From Ornithodoros turicata (lineage: Eukaryota > Arthropoda > Arachnida > Ixodida > Argasidae), in contig NW_026999406.1 of NCBI RefSeq assembly GCF_037126465.1, positions 1 through 64,000 on the forward strand: DNA of 64,000 nt, in the 5' to 3' direction. The position numbers and the translations under genes are program-made. Positions 1-12,470 of the stretch are shown one piece after another. Under the pieces are notes generated by a model. That model was not told the origin of the DNA. It did no database searches and saw nothing but the letters and a program-made list of their open reading frames with translations. Numbering within the stretch: the stretch's first letter is position 1; every line of letters starts with the position of its first letter.

Positions 1-1284
1 GCCACATTCCTGGGCATTTCAATTTTTTTTATTGTTTCTTCGAGATGATGAGTGCTCGTGGCAAGCTGGTTGCCTGTTCTGCTAACCAACATTTTTCCCT
101 TAGCCGTGTTTGAAAGAGAGTGCTTTCTGGCCCCATTCCTGGGCATTTCTATTTTTCCTGCTTGGTTCTTCGAGAAAAGTGAGTGCTCGAGCAAGCTGGT
201 TACCTGTTCCGCTCACCCACATTTTTTCCCTCGCAGTGTTTAAAAGAGAGAACACTTTTGGCCACATTCCTGGGCATTTCAATTTTTTTTCTTGTTTCTT
301 CGAGAAGGTGAGTGCTCGTGGCAAGCTGGTTACCTGTTCCGCTCACCCACATTTTTCCCTTAGCAGTGTTTGAAAGAGAGTGCATTTCTGGCCACATTCC
401 TGGGCATTTCTATTTTTCCTGCTTGTTTCTTTGAGAAAAGTTAGTGCTCGAGCAAGCTGGTTACCTGTTCCGCTCACCCACATTTTTCCCTTAGCAGTGT
501 TTGAAAGAGAGTGCATTTCTGGCCACATTCCTGGGCATTTCTATTTTTCCTGCTTGGTTCTTCGAGAAAAGTGAGTGCTCGAGCAAGCTGGTTACCTGTT
601 CCGCTAACCCACATTTTTCCCTTAGCCGTGTTTGAAAGAGAGTGCATTTCTGTCCCCATTCCTGGGCATTTCTACTTTTCCTGCTTGGTTCTTCGAGAAA
701 AGTGAGTGCTCGAGCAAGCTGGTTACCTGTTCCGCTCACCCACATTTTTTCCCTCGCAGTGTTTAAAAGAGAGAACACTTTTGGCCACATTCCTGGGCAT
801 TTCAATTTTTTTTTCTTGTTTCTTCGAGAAGGTGAGTGCTCGTGGCAAGCTGGTTGCCTGTTCCGCTAACCAACGTTTTTCCCTCAGCCGTGTTTGAAAG
901 AGAGTGCATTTCTGGCCCCATTCCTGGGCATTTCTATTTTTCCTGCTTGGTTCTTCGAGAAAAGTGAGTGCTCGAGCAAGCTGGTTACCTGTTCCGCTCA
1001 CCCACATTTTCCCCTCGCAGTGTTTAAAAGAGAGAACACTTTTGGCCACATTCCTGGGCATTTCTATTTTTCCTGCTTGGTTCTTCGAGAAAAGTGAGTG
1101 CTCGAGCAAGCTGGTTACCTGTTCCGCTCACCCACATTTTTTCCCTCGCAGTGTTTAAAAGAGAGAACACTTTTGGCCAAATTCCTGGGCATTTCAATTT
1201 TTTTTCTTGTTTCTTCGAGAAGGTGAGTGCTCGTGGCAAGCTGGTTGCCTGTTCCGCTAACCAACATTTTTCCCTCAGCCGTGT

Positions 1285-4200
1285 TTGAAAGAGAGTGCAT
1301 TTCTGGCCCCATTCCTGGGCATTTCTATTTTTCCTGCTTGGTTCTTCGAGAAAAGTGAGTGCTCGAGCAAGCTGGTTACCTGTTCCGCTCACCCACATTT
1401 TTCCCTCGCAGTGTTTCAAAGAGAGAACACTTTTGGCCACATTCCTGGGCATTTCTATTTTTCCTGCTTGGTTCTTCGAGAAAAGTGAGTGCTCGAGCAA
1501 GCTGGTTACCTGTTCCGCTCACCCACATTTTTTCCCTCGCAGTGTTTAAAAGAGAGAACACTTTTGGCCAAATTCCTGGGCATTTCAATTTTTTTTCTTG
1601 TTTCTTCGAGAAGGTGAGTGCTCGTGGCAAGCTGGTTGCCTGTTCCGCTAACCAACATTTTCCCCTTAGCCGTGTTTGAAAGAGAGTGCATTTCTGGCCC
1701 CATTCCTGGGTATTTCTATTTTTCCTGCTTGGTTCTTCGAGAAAAGTGAGTGCTCGAGCGAGCTGGTTACCTGTTCCGCTCACCCAGAATTTTCCCTTAG
1801 CAGTGTTTGAAAGAGAGTACATTTCTGGCCCCATTCCTGGGCATTTTTATTTTTCCTGCTTGGTTCTTCGAGAAAAGTGAGTGCTCGAGCAAGCTGTTAC
1901 CTGTTCCGCTAACCCACATTTTTCCCTTAGCAGTGTTTGAAAGAGAGTGCATTTCTGTCCACATTCCTGGGCATTTCTATTTTTCCTGCTTGGTTCTTCG
2001 AGAAAAGTGAGTGCTCGAGCAAGCTGGTTACCTGTTCCGCTAACCCACATTTTTGCCTTAGCAGCGTTTGAAAGAGAGTGCATTTCTGTCCACATTCCTG
2101 GGCATTTCTATTTTTCCTGCTTGGTTCTTCGAGAAAAGTGACTGCTCGAGCAAGCTGGTTACCTGTTCCGCTCACCCACATTTTTCCCTCGCAGTGTTTA
2201 AAAGAGAGAACACTTTTGGCCACATTCCTGAGCATTTCTATTTTTTTTTCTTGTTTCTTCGAGAAGGTGAGTGCTCGTGGCAAGCTGGTCGCCTGTTCCA
2301 CTAACCAACATTTTTCCCTTAGCAGTGTTTGAAAGAGAGTGCATTTCTGTCCACATTCCTGGGCATTTCTATTTTTCCTGCTTGGTTCTTTGAGAAAAGT
2401 GAGTGCTCGAGCAAGCTGGTTACCTGTTCCGCTCACCCACATTTTTCCCTTAGCAGTGTTTGAAAGAGAGTGCATTTCTGGCCACATTCCTGGGCATTTC
2501 TATTTTTCCTGCTTGTTTCTTTGAGAAAAGTGAGCGCTCGAGCAAGCTGGTTACCTGTTCCGCTCACCCACATTTTTCCCATAGCAGTGTTTGAAAGAGA
2601 GTGCATTTCTGGCCCCATTCCTGGGCATTTCTACTTTTCCTGCTTGGTTCTTCGAGAAAAGTGAGTGCTCGAGCAAGCTGGTTACCTGTTCCGCTAACCC
2701 ACATTTTTCCCTTAGCCGTGTTTGAAAGAGAGTGCATTTCTGGCCACATTCCTGGGCATTTCTATTTTTCCTGCTTGGTTCTTCGAGAAAAGTGAGTGCT
2801 CGAGCAAGCTGGTTACCTGTTCAGCTAACCCACATTTTTCCCTTAGCCGTGTTTGAAAGAGAGTGCATTTCTGGCCCCATTCCTGGGCATTTCTATTTTT
2901 CCTGCTTGGTTCTTCGAGAAAAGTGAGTGCTCGAGCAAGCTGGTTACCTGTTCCGCTCACCCACATTTTTCCCTCGCAGTGTTTCAAAGAGAGAACACTT
3001 TTGGCCACATTCCTGGGCATTTCTATTTTTCCTGCTTGGTTCTTCGAGAAAAGTGAGTGCTCGAGCAAGCTGGTTACCTGTTCCGCTCACCCACATTTTT
3101 TCCCTCGCAGTGTTTAAAAGAGAGAACACTTTTGGCCAAATTCCTGGGCATTTCAATTTTTTTTCTTGTTTCTTCGAGAAGGTGAGTGCTCGTGGCAAGC
3201 TGGTTGCCTGTTCCGCTAACCAACATTTTCCCCTTAGCCGTGTTTGAAAGAGAGTGCATTTCTGGCCCCATTCCTGGGTATTTCTATTTTTCCTGCTTGG
3301 TTCTTCGAGAAAAGTGAGTGCTCGAGCGAGCTGGTTACCTGTTCCGCTCACCCACAATTTTCCCTTAGCAGTGTTTGAAAGAGAGTACATTTCTGGCCCC
3401 ATTCCTGGGCATTTCTATTTTTCCTGCTTGGTTCTTCGAGAAAAGTGAGTGCTCGAGCAAGCTGTTACCTGTTCCGCTAACCCACATTTTTCCCTTAGCA
3501 GTGTTTGAAAGAGAGTGCATTTCTGTCCACATTCCTGGGCATTTCTATTTTTCCTGCTTGGTTCTTCGAGAAAAGTGAGTGCTCGAGCAAGCTGGTTACC
3601 TGTTCCGCTAACCCACATTTTTGCCTTAGCAGCGTTTGAAAGAGAGTGCATTTCTGTCCACATTCCTGGGCATTTCTATTTTTGCTGCTTGGTTCTTCGA
3701 GAAAAGTGACTGCTCGAGCAAGCTGGTTACCTGTTCCGCTCACCCACATTTTTCCCTCGCAGTGTTTAAAAGAGAGAACACTTTTGGCCACATTCCTGAG
3801 CATTTCTATTTTTTTTTCTTGTTTCTTCGAGAAGGTGAGTGCTCGTGGCAAGCTGGTCGCCTGTTCCACTAACCAACATTTTTCCCTTAGCAGTGTTTGA
3901 AAGAGAGTGCATTTCTGTCCACATTCCTGGGCATTTCTATTTTTCCTGCTTGGTTCTTTGAGAAAAGTGAGTGCTCGAGCAAGCTGGTTACCTGTTCCGC
4001 TCACCCACATTTTTCCCTTAGCAGTGTTTGAAAGAGAGTGCATTTCTGGCCACATTCCTGGGCATTTCTATTTTTCCTGCTTGTTTCTTTGAGAAAAGTG
4101 AGCGCTCGAGCAAGCTGGTTACCTGTTCCGCTCACCCACATTTTTCCCATAGCAGTGTTTGAAAGAGAGTGCATTTCTGGCCCCATTCCTGGGCATTTCT

Positions 4201-4420
4201 ACTTTTCCTGCTTGGTTCTTCGAGAAAAGTGAGTGCTCGAGCAAGCTGGTTACCTGTTCCGCTAACCCACATTTTTCCCTTAGCCGTGTTTGAAAGAGAG
4301 TGCATTTCTGGCCACATTCCTGGGCATTTCTATTTTTCCTGCTTGGTTCTTCGAGAAAAGTGAGTGCTCGAGCAAGCTGGTTACCTGTTCAGCTAACCCA
4401 CATTTTTCCCTTAGCCGTGT
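1285..4420. repeat. 12-monomer higher-order repeat, two tandem units
   Basis: The block 1,285-2,852 recurs at 2,853-4,420 with a constant offset of 1,568 bp, which is 12 monomers. Diagnostic variants keep the same order in both units: GGTATTTC, the one-base-short AAGCTGTTACC monomer, GCAGCGTTTG, GTGACTGCTCG and CCTGAGCATTTC. The two units differ by only a few substitutions, which indicates recent duplication. Further copies appear near 8,473 as part of a larger duplication. Confidence 0.9.
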
Positions 4421-6850
4421 TTGAAAGAGAGTGCATTTCTGGCCCCATTCCTGGGCATTTCTATTTTTCCTGCTTGGTTCTTCGAGAAAAGTGAGTGCTC
4501 GAGCAAGCTGGTTACCTGTTCCGCTCACCCACATTTTTTCCCTCGCAGTGTTTAAAAGAGAGAACACTTTTGGCCAAATTCCTGGGCATTTCAATTTTTT
4601 TTCTTGTTTCTTCGAGAAGGTGAGTGCTCGTGGCAAGCTGGTTGCCTGTTCCGCTAACCAACATTTTCCCCTTAGCCGTGTTTGAAAGAGAGTGCATTTC
4701 TGGCCCCATTCCTGGGTATTTCTATTTTTCCTGCTTGGTTCTTCGAGAAAAATGAGTGCTCGAGCGAGCTGGTTACCTGTTCCGCTCACCCAAAATTTTC
4801 CCTTAGCAGTGTTTGAAAGAGAGTACATTTCTGGCCCCATTCCTGGGCATTTCTATTTTTCCTGCTTGGTTCTTCGAGAAAAGTGAGTGCTCGAGCAAGC
4901 TGTTACCTGTTCCGCTAACCCACATTTTTCCCTTAGCAGTGTTTGAAAGAGAGTGCATTTCTGGCCACATTCCTGGGCATTTCTATTTTTCCTGCTTGGT
5001 CCTTCGAGAAAAGTGAGTGCTCGAGCAAGCTGGTTACCTGTTCCGCTAACCCACATTTTTCCCTTAGCAGTGTTTGAAAGAGAGTGCATTTCTGTCCACA
5101 TTCCTGGGCATTTCTATTTTTCCTGCTTGGTTCTTCGAGAAAAGTGAGTGCTCGAGCAAGCTGGTTACCTGTTCCGCTTACCCACATTTTTCCCTTAGCA
5201 GTGTTTGAAAGAGAGTGCATTTCTGGCCACATTCCTGGGCATTTCTATTTTTCCTGCTTGGTCCTTCGAGAAAAGTGAGTGCTCGAGCAATCTGGTTACC
5301 TGTTCCGCTAACCCACATTTTTCCCTTAGCAGTGTTTGAAAGAGAGTGCATTTCTGTCCACATTCCTGGGCATTTCTATTTTTCCTGCTTGGTTCTTCGA
5401 GAAAAGTGAGTGCTCGAGCAAGCTGGTTGCCTGTTCCGCTAACCAACATTTTTCCCTCAGCCGTGTTTGAAAGAGAGTGCATTTCTGGCCCCATTCCTGG
5501 GCATTTCTATTTTTCCTGCTTGGTTCTTCGAGAAAAGTGAGTGCTCGAGCAAGCTGGTTACCTGTTCAGCTAACCCACATTTTTCCCTTAGCCGTGTTTG
5601 AAAGAGAGTGCATTTCTGGCCCCATTCCTGGGCATTTCTATTTTTCCTGCTTGGTTCTTCGAGAAAAGTGAGTGCTCGAGCAAGCTGGTTACCTGTTCCG
5701 CTCACCCACATTTTTTCCCTCGCAGTGTTTAAAAGAGAGAACACTTTTGGCCAAATTCCTGGGCATTTCAATTTTTTTCTTGTTTCTTCGAGAAGGTGAG
5801 TGCTCGTGGCAAGCTGGTTGCCTGTTCCGCTAACCAACATTTTCCCCTTAGCCGTGTTTGAAAGAGAGTGCATTTCTGGCCCCATTCCTGGGTATTTCTA
5901 TTTTTCCTGCTTGGTTCTTCGAGAAAAGTGAGTGCTCGAGCGAGCTGGTTACCTGTTCCGCTCACCCAAAATTTTCCCTTAGCAGTGTTTGAAAGAGAGT
6001 ACATTTCTGGCCCCATTCCTGGGCATTTCTATTTTTCCTGCTTGGTTCTTCGAGAAAAGTGAGTGCTCGAGCAAGCTGTTACCTGTTCCGCTAACCCACA
6101 TTTTTCCCTTAGCAGTGTTTGAAAGAGAGTGCATTTCTGGCCACATTCCTGGGCATTTCTATTTTTCCTGCTTGGTCCTTCGAGAAAAGTGAGTGCTCGA
6201 GCAAGCTGGTTACCTGTTCCGCTAACCCACATTTTTCCCTTAGCAGTGTTTGAAAGAGAGTGCATTTCTGTCCACATTCCTGGGCATTTCTATTTTTCCT
6301 GCTTGGTTCTTCGAGAAAAGTGAGTGCTCGAGCAAGCTGGTTACCTGTTCCGCTAACCCACATTTTTGCCTTAGCAGTGTTTGAAAGAGAGTGCATTTCT
6401 GGCCACATTCCTGGGCATTTCTATTTTTCCTGCTTGGTTCTTCGAGAAAAGTGAGTGCTCGAGCAAGCTGGTTACCTGTTCCGCTAACCCACATTTTTTT
6501 CTTAGCCGTGTTTGAAAGAGAGTGCATTTCTGGCCCCATTCCTGGGCATTTCTATTTTTCCTGCTTGGTTCTTCGAGAAAAGTGAGTGCTCGAGCAAGCT
6601 GGTTACCTGTTCCGCTTACCCACATTTTTCCCTTAGCAGTGTTTGAAAGAGAGTGCATTTCTGGCCACATTCCTGGGATTTCTATTTTTCCTGCTTGGTC
6701 CTTCGAGAAAAGTGAGTGCTCGAGCAATCTGGTTACCTGTTCCGCTAACCCACATTTTTCCCTTACCAGTGTTTGAAAGAGAGTGCATTTCTGTCCACAT
6801 TCCTGGGCATTTCTATTTTTCCTGCTTGGTTCTTCGAGAAAAGTGAGTGC
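2200..6850. repeat. First copy of a ~4.65-kb segmental duplication within the satellite
   Basis: Variant monomers here reappear in the same order 5,620 bp (43 monomers) downstream, in 7,820-12,470. The 12-mer and 9-mer higher-order repeats lie inside the duplicated block, so they predate it. Confidence 0.85.
4431..6390. repeat. 9-monomer higher-order repeat
   Basis: Monomers from 4,431 onward recur at 5,608 onward with an offset of about 1,176 bp (nine monomers), sharing the CCAAAATTTTCCC, AAGCTGTTACC and TTGGTCCTTCGAG variants. The second unit stops matching at about 6,390. The same pair is repeated near 10,051-12,010. Confidence 0.8.
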
Positions 6851-7819
6851 TCGAGCAAGCTGGTTACCTGTTCCGCTAACCCACATTTTTCCCTTAGCCG
6901 TGTTTGAAAGAGAGTGCATTTCTGTCCCCATTCCTGGGCATTTCTACTTTTCCTGCTTGGTTCTTCGAGAAAAGTGAGTGCTCGAGCAAGCTGGTTACCT
7001 GTTCCGCTCACCCACATTTTTTCCCTCGCAGTGTTTAAAAGAGAGAACACTTTTGGCCACATTCCTGGGCATTTCAATTTTTTTTTCTTGTTTCTTCGAG
7101 AAGGTGAGTGCTCGTGGCAAGCTGGTTGCCTGTTCCGCTAACCAACGTTTTTCCCTCAGCCGTGTTTGAAAGAGAGTGCATTTCTGGCCCCATTCCTGGG
7201 CATTTCTATTTTTCCTGCTTGGTTCTTCGAGAAAAGTGAGTGCTCGAGCAAGCTGGTTACCTGTTCCGCTCACCCACATTTTTCCCTCGCAGTGTTTAAA
7301 AGAGAGAACACTTTTGGCCACATTCCTGGGCATTTCTATTTTTCCTGCTTGGTTCTTCGAGAAAAGTGAGTGCTCGAGCAAGCTGGTTACCTGTTCCGCT
7401 CACCCACATTTTTTCCCTCGCAGTGTTTAAAAGAGAGAACACTTTTGGCCAAATTCCTGGGCATTTCAATTTTTTTTCTTGTTTCTTCGAGAAGGTGAGT
7501 GCTCGTGGCAAGCTGGTTGCCTGTTCCGCTAACCAACATTTTTCCCTCAGCCGTGTTTGAAAGAGAGTGCATTTCTGGCCCCATTCCTGGGCATTTCTAT
7601 TTTTCCTGCTTGGTTCTTCGAGAAAAGTGAGTGCTCGAGCAAGCTGGTTACCTGTTCCGCTCACCCACATTTTTCCCTCGCAGTGTTTCAAAGAGAGAAC
7701 ACTTTTGGCCACATTCCTGGGCATTTCTATTTTTCCTGCTTGGTTCTTCGAGAAAAGTGAGTGCTCGAGCAAGCTGGTTACCTGTTCCGCTCACCCACAT
7801 TTTTTCCCTCGCAGTGTTT

Positions 7820-10800
7820 AAAAGAGAGAACACTTTTGGCCACATTCCTGAGCATTTCTATTTTTTTTTCTTGTTTCTTCGAGAAGGTGAGTGCTCGTGG
7901 CAAGCTGGTCGCCTGTTCCACTAACCAACATTTTTCCCTTAGCAGTGTTTGAAAGAGAGTGCATTTCTGTCCACATTCCTGGGCATTTCTATTTTTCCTG
8001 CTTGGTTCTTTGAGAAAAGTGAGTGCTCGAGCAAGCTGGTTACCTGTTCCGCTCACCCACATTTTTCCCTTAGCAGTGTTTGAAAGAGAGTGCATTTCTG
8101 GCCACATTCCTGGGCATTTCTATTTTTCCTGCTTGTTTCTTTGAGAAAAGTGAGCGCTCGAGCAAGCTGGTTACCTGTTCCGCTCACCCACATTTTTCCC
8201 ATAGCAGTGTTTGAAAGAGAGTGCATTTCTGGCCCCATTCCTGGGCATTTCTACTTTTCCTGCTTGGTTCTTCGAGAAAAGTGAGTGCTCGAGCAAGCTG
8301 GTTACCTGTTCCGCTAACCCACATTTTTCCCTTAGCCGTGTTTGAAAGAGAGTGCATTTCTGGCCACATTCCTGGGCATTTCTATTTTTCCTGCTTGGTT
8401 CTTCGAGAAAAGTGAGTGCTCGAGCAAGCTGGTTACCTGTTCAGCTAACCCACATTTTTCCCTTAGCCGTGTTTGAAAGAGAGTGCATTTCTGGCCCCAT
8501 TCCTGGGCATTTCTATTTTTCCTGCTTGGTTCTTCGAGAAAAGTGAGTGCTCGAGCAAGCTGGTTACCTGTTCCGCTCACCCACATTTTTCCCTCGCAGT
8601 GTTTCAAAGAGAGAACACTTTTGGCCACATTCCTGGGCATTTCTATTTTTCCTGCTTGGTTCTTCGAGAAAAGTGAGTGCTCGAGCAAGCTGGTTACCTG
8701 TTCCGCTCACCCACATTTTTTCCCTCGCAGTGTTTAAAAGAGAGAACACTTTTGGCCAAATTCCTGGGCATTTCAATTTTTTTTCTTGTTTCTTCGAGAA
8801 GGTGAGTGCTCGTGGCAAGCTGGTTGCCTGTTCCGCTAACCAACATTTTCCCCTTAGCCGTGTTTGAAAGAGAGTGCATTTCTGGCCCCATTCCTGGGTA
8901 TTTCTATTTTTCCTGCTTGGTTCTTCGAGAAAAGTGAGTGCTCGAGCGAGCTGGTTACCTGTTCCGCTCACCCACAATTTTCCCTTAGCAGTGTTTGAAA
9001 GAGAGTACATTTCTGGCCCCATTCCTGGGCATTTCTATTTTTCCTGCTTGGTTCTTCGAGAAAAGTGAGTGCTCGAGCAAGCTGTTACCTGTTCCGCTAA
9101 CCCACATTTTTCCCTTAGCAGTGTTTGAAAGAGAGTGCATTTCTGTCCACATTCCTGGGCATTTCTATTTTTCCTGCTTGGTTCTTCGAGAAAAGTGAGT
9201 GCTCGAGCAAGCTGGTTACCTGTTCCGCTAACCCACATTTTTGCCTTAGCAGCGTTTGAAAGAGAGTGCATTTCTGTCCACATTCCTGGGCATTTCTATT
9301 TTTGCTGCTTGGTTCTTCGAGAAAAGTGACTGCTCGAGCAAGCTGGTTACCTGTTCCGCTCACCCACATTTTTCCCTCGCAGTGTTTAAAAGAGAGAACA
9401 CTTTTGGCCACATTCCTGAGCATTTCTATTTTTTTTTCTTGTTTCTTCGAGAAGGTGAGTGCTCGTGGCAAGCTGGTCGCCTGTTCCACTAACCAACATT
9501 TTTCCCTTAGCAGTGTTTGAAAGAGAGTGCATTTCTGTCCACATTCCTGGGCATTTCTATTTTTCCTGCTTGGTTCTTTGAGAAAAGTGAGTGCTCGAGC
9601 AAGCTGGTTACCTGTTCCGCTCACCCACATTTTTCCCTTAGCAGTGTTTGAAAGAGAGTGCATTTCTGGCCACATTCCTGGGCATTTCTATTTTTCCTGC
9701 TTGTTTCTTTGAGAAAAGTGAGCGCTCGAGCAAGCTGGTTACCTGTTCCGCTCACCCACATTTTTCCCATAGCAGTGTTTGAAAGAGAGTGCATTTCTGG
9801 CCCCATTCCTGGGCATTTCTACTTTTCCTGCTTGGTTCTTCGAGAAAAGTGAGTGCTCGAGCAAGCTGGTTACCTGTTCCGCTAACCCACATTTTTCCCT
9901 TAGCCGTGTTTGAAAGAGAGTGCATTTCTGGCCACATTCCTGGGCATTTCTATTTTTCCTGCTTGGTTCTTCGAGAAAAGTGAGTGCTCGAGCAAGCTGG
10001 TTACCTGTTCAGCTAACCCACATTTTTCCCTTAGCCGTGTTTGAAAGAGAGTGCATTTCTGGCCCCATTCCTGGGCATTTCTATTTTTCCTGCTTGGTTC
10101 TTCGAGAAAAGTGAGTGCTCGAGCAAGCTGGTTACCTGTTCCGCTCACCCACATTTTTTCCCTCGCAGTGTTTAAAAGAGAGAACACTTTTGGCCAAATT
10201 CCTGGGCATTTCAATTTTTTTTCTTGTTTCTTCGAGAAGGTGAGTGCTCGTGGCAAGCTGGTTGCCTGTTCCGCTAACCAACATTTTCCCCTTAGCCGTG
10301 TTTGAAAGAGAGTGCATTTCTGGCCCCATTCCTGGGTATTTCTATTTTTCCTGCTTGGTTCTTCGAGAAAAATGAGTGCTCGAGCGAGCTGGTTACCTGT
10401 TCCGCTCACCCAAAATTTTCCCTTAGCAGTGTTTGAAAGAGAGTACATTTCTGGCCCCATTCCTGGGCATTTCTATTTTTCCTGCTTGGTTCTTCGAGAA
10501 AAGTGAGTGCTCGAGCAAGCTGTTACCTGTTCCGCTAACCCACATTTTTCCCTTAGCAGTGTTTGAAAGAGAGTGCATTTCTGGCCACATTCCTGGGCAT
10601 TTCTATTTTTCCTGCTTGGTCCTTCGAGAAAAGTGAGTGCTCGAGCAAGCTGGTTACCTGTTCCGCTAACCCACATTTTTCCCTTAGCAGTGTTTGAAAG
10701 AGAGTGCATTTCTGTCCACATTCCTGGGCATTTCTATTTTTCCTGCTTGGTTCTTCGAGAAAAGTGAGTGCTCGAGCAAGCTGGTTACCTGTTCCGCTTA

Positions 10801-12470
10801 CCCACATTTTTCCCTTAGCAGTGTTTGAAAGAGAGTACATTTCTGGCCACATTCCTGGGCATTTCTATTTTTCCTGCTTGGTCCTTCGAGAAAAGTGAGT
10901 GCTCGAGCAATCTGGTTACCTGTTCCGCTAACCCACATTTTTCCCTTAGCAGTGTTTGAAAGAGAGTGCATTTCTGTCCACATTCCTGGGCATTTCTATT
11001 TTTCCTGCTTGGTTCTTCGAGAAAAGTGAGTGCTCGAGCAAGCTGGTTGCCTGTTCCGCTAACCAACATTTTTCCCTCAGCCGTGTTTGAAAGAGAGTGC
11101 ATTTCTGGCCCCATTCCTGGGCATTTCTATTTTTCCTGCTTGGTTCTTCGAGAAAAGTGAGTGCTCGAGCAAGCTGGTTACCTGTTCAGCTAACCCACAT
11201 TTTTCCCTTAGCCGTGTTTGAAAGAGAGTGCATTTCTGGCCCCATTCCTGGGCATTTCTATTTTTCCTGCTTGGTTCTTCGAGAAAAGTGAGTGCTCGAG
11301 CAAGCTGGTTACCTGTTCCGCTCACCCACATTTTTTCCCTCGCAGTGTTTAAAAGAGAGAACACTTTTGGCCAAATTCCTGGGCATTTCAATTTTTTTCT
11401 TGTTTCTTCGAGAAGGTGAGTGCTCGTGGCAAGCTGGTTGCCTGTTCCGCTAACCAACATTTTCCCCTTAGCCGTGTTTGAAAGAGAGTGCATTTCTGGC
11501 CCCATTCCTGGGTATTTCTATTTTTCCTGCTTGGTTCTTCGAGAAAAGTGAGTGCTCGAGCGAGCTGGTTACCTGTTCCGCTCACCCAAAATTTTCCCTT
11601 AGCAGTGTTTGAAAGAGAGTACATTTCTGGCCCCATTCCTGGGCATTTCTATTTTTCCTGCTTGGTTCTTCGAGAAAAGTGAGTGCTCGAGCAAGCTGTT
11701 ACCTGTTCCGCTAACCCACATTTTTCCCTTAGCAGTGTTTGAAAGAGAGTGCATTTCTGGCCACATTCCTGGGCATTTCTATTTTTCCTGCTTGGTCCTT
11801 CGAGAAAAGTGAGTGCTCGAGCAAGCTGGTTACCTGTTCCGCTAACCCACATTTTTCCCTTAGCAGTGTTTGAAAGAGAGTGCATTTCTGTCCACATTCC
11901 TGGGCATTTCTATTTTTCCTGCTTGGTTATTCGAGAAAAGTGAGTGCTCGAGCAAGCTGGTTACCTGTTCCGCTAACCCACATTTTTGCCTTAGCAGTGT
12001 TTGAAAGAGAGTGCATTTCTGGCCACATTCCTGGGCATTTCTATTTTTCCTGCTTGGTTCTTCGAGAAAAGTGAGTGCTCGAGCAAGCTGGTTACCTGTT
12101 CCGCTAACCCACATTTTTCCCTTAGCCGTGTTTGAAAGAGAGTGCATTTCTGGCCCCATTCCTGGGCATTTCTATTTTTCCTGCTTGGTTCTTCGAGAAA
12201 AGTGAGTGCTCGAGCAAGCTGGTTACCTGTTCCGCTTACCCACATTTTTCCCTTAGCAGTGTTTGAAAGAGAGTGCATTTCTGGCCACATTCCTGGGCAT
12301 TTCTATTTTTCCTGCTTGGTCCTTCGAGAAAAGTGAGTGCTCGAGCAATCTGGTTACCTGTTCCGCTAACCCACATTTTTCCCTTACCAGTGTTTGAAAG
12401 AGAGTGCATTTCTGTCCACATTCCTGGGCATTTCTATTTTTCCTGCTTGGTTCTTCGAGAAAAGTGAGTG
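7820..12470. repeat. Second copy of the ~4.65-kb satellite duplication
   Basis: This block matches 2,200-6,850 at a constant 5,620-bp offset with only scattered differences. Immediately to its left, about 6,870-7,820 matches 600-1,550 at a different offset, 6,272 bp (48 monomers). The junction near 7.8 kb is therefore a recombination breakpoint. Confidence 0.85.
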
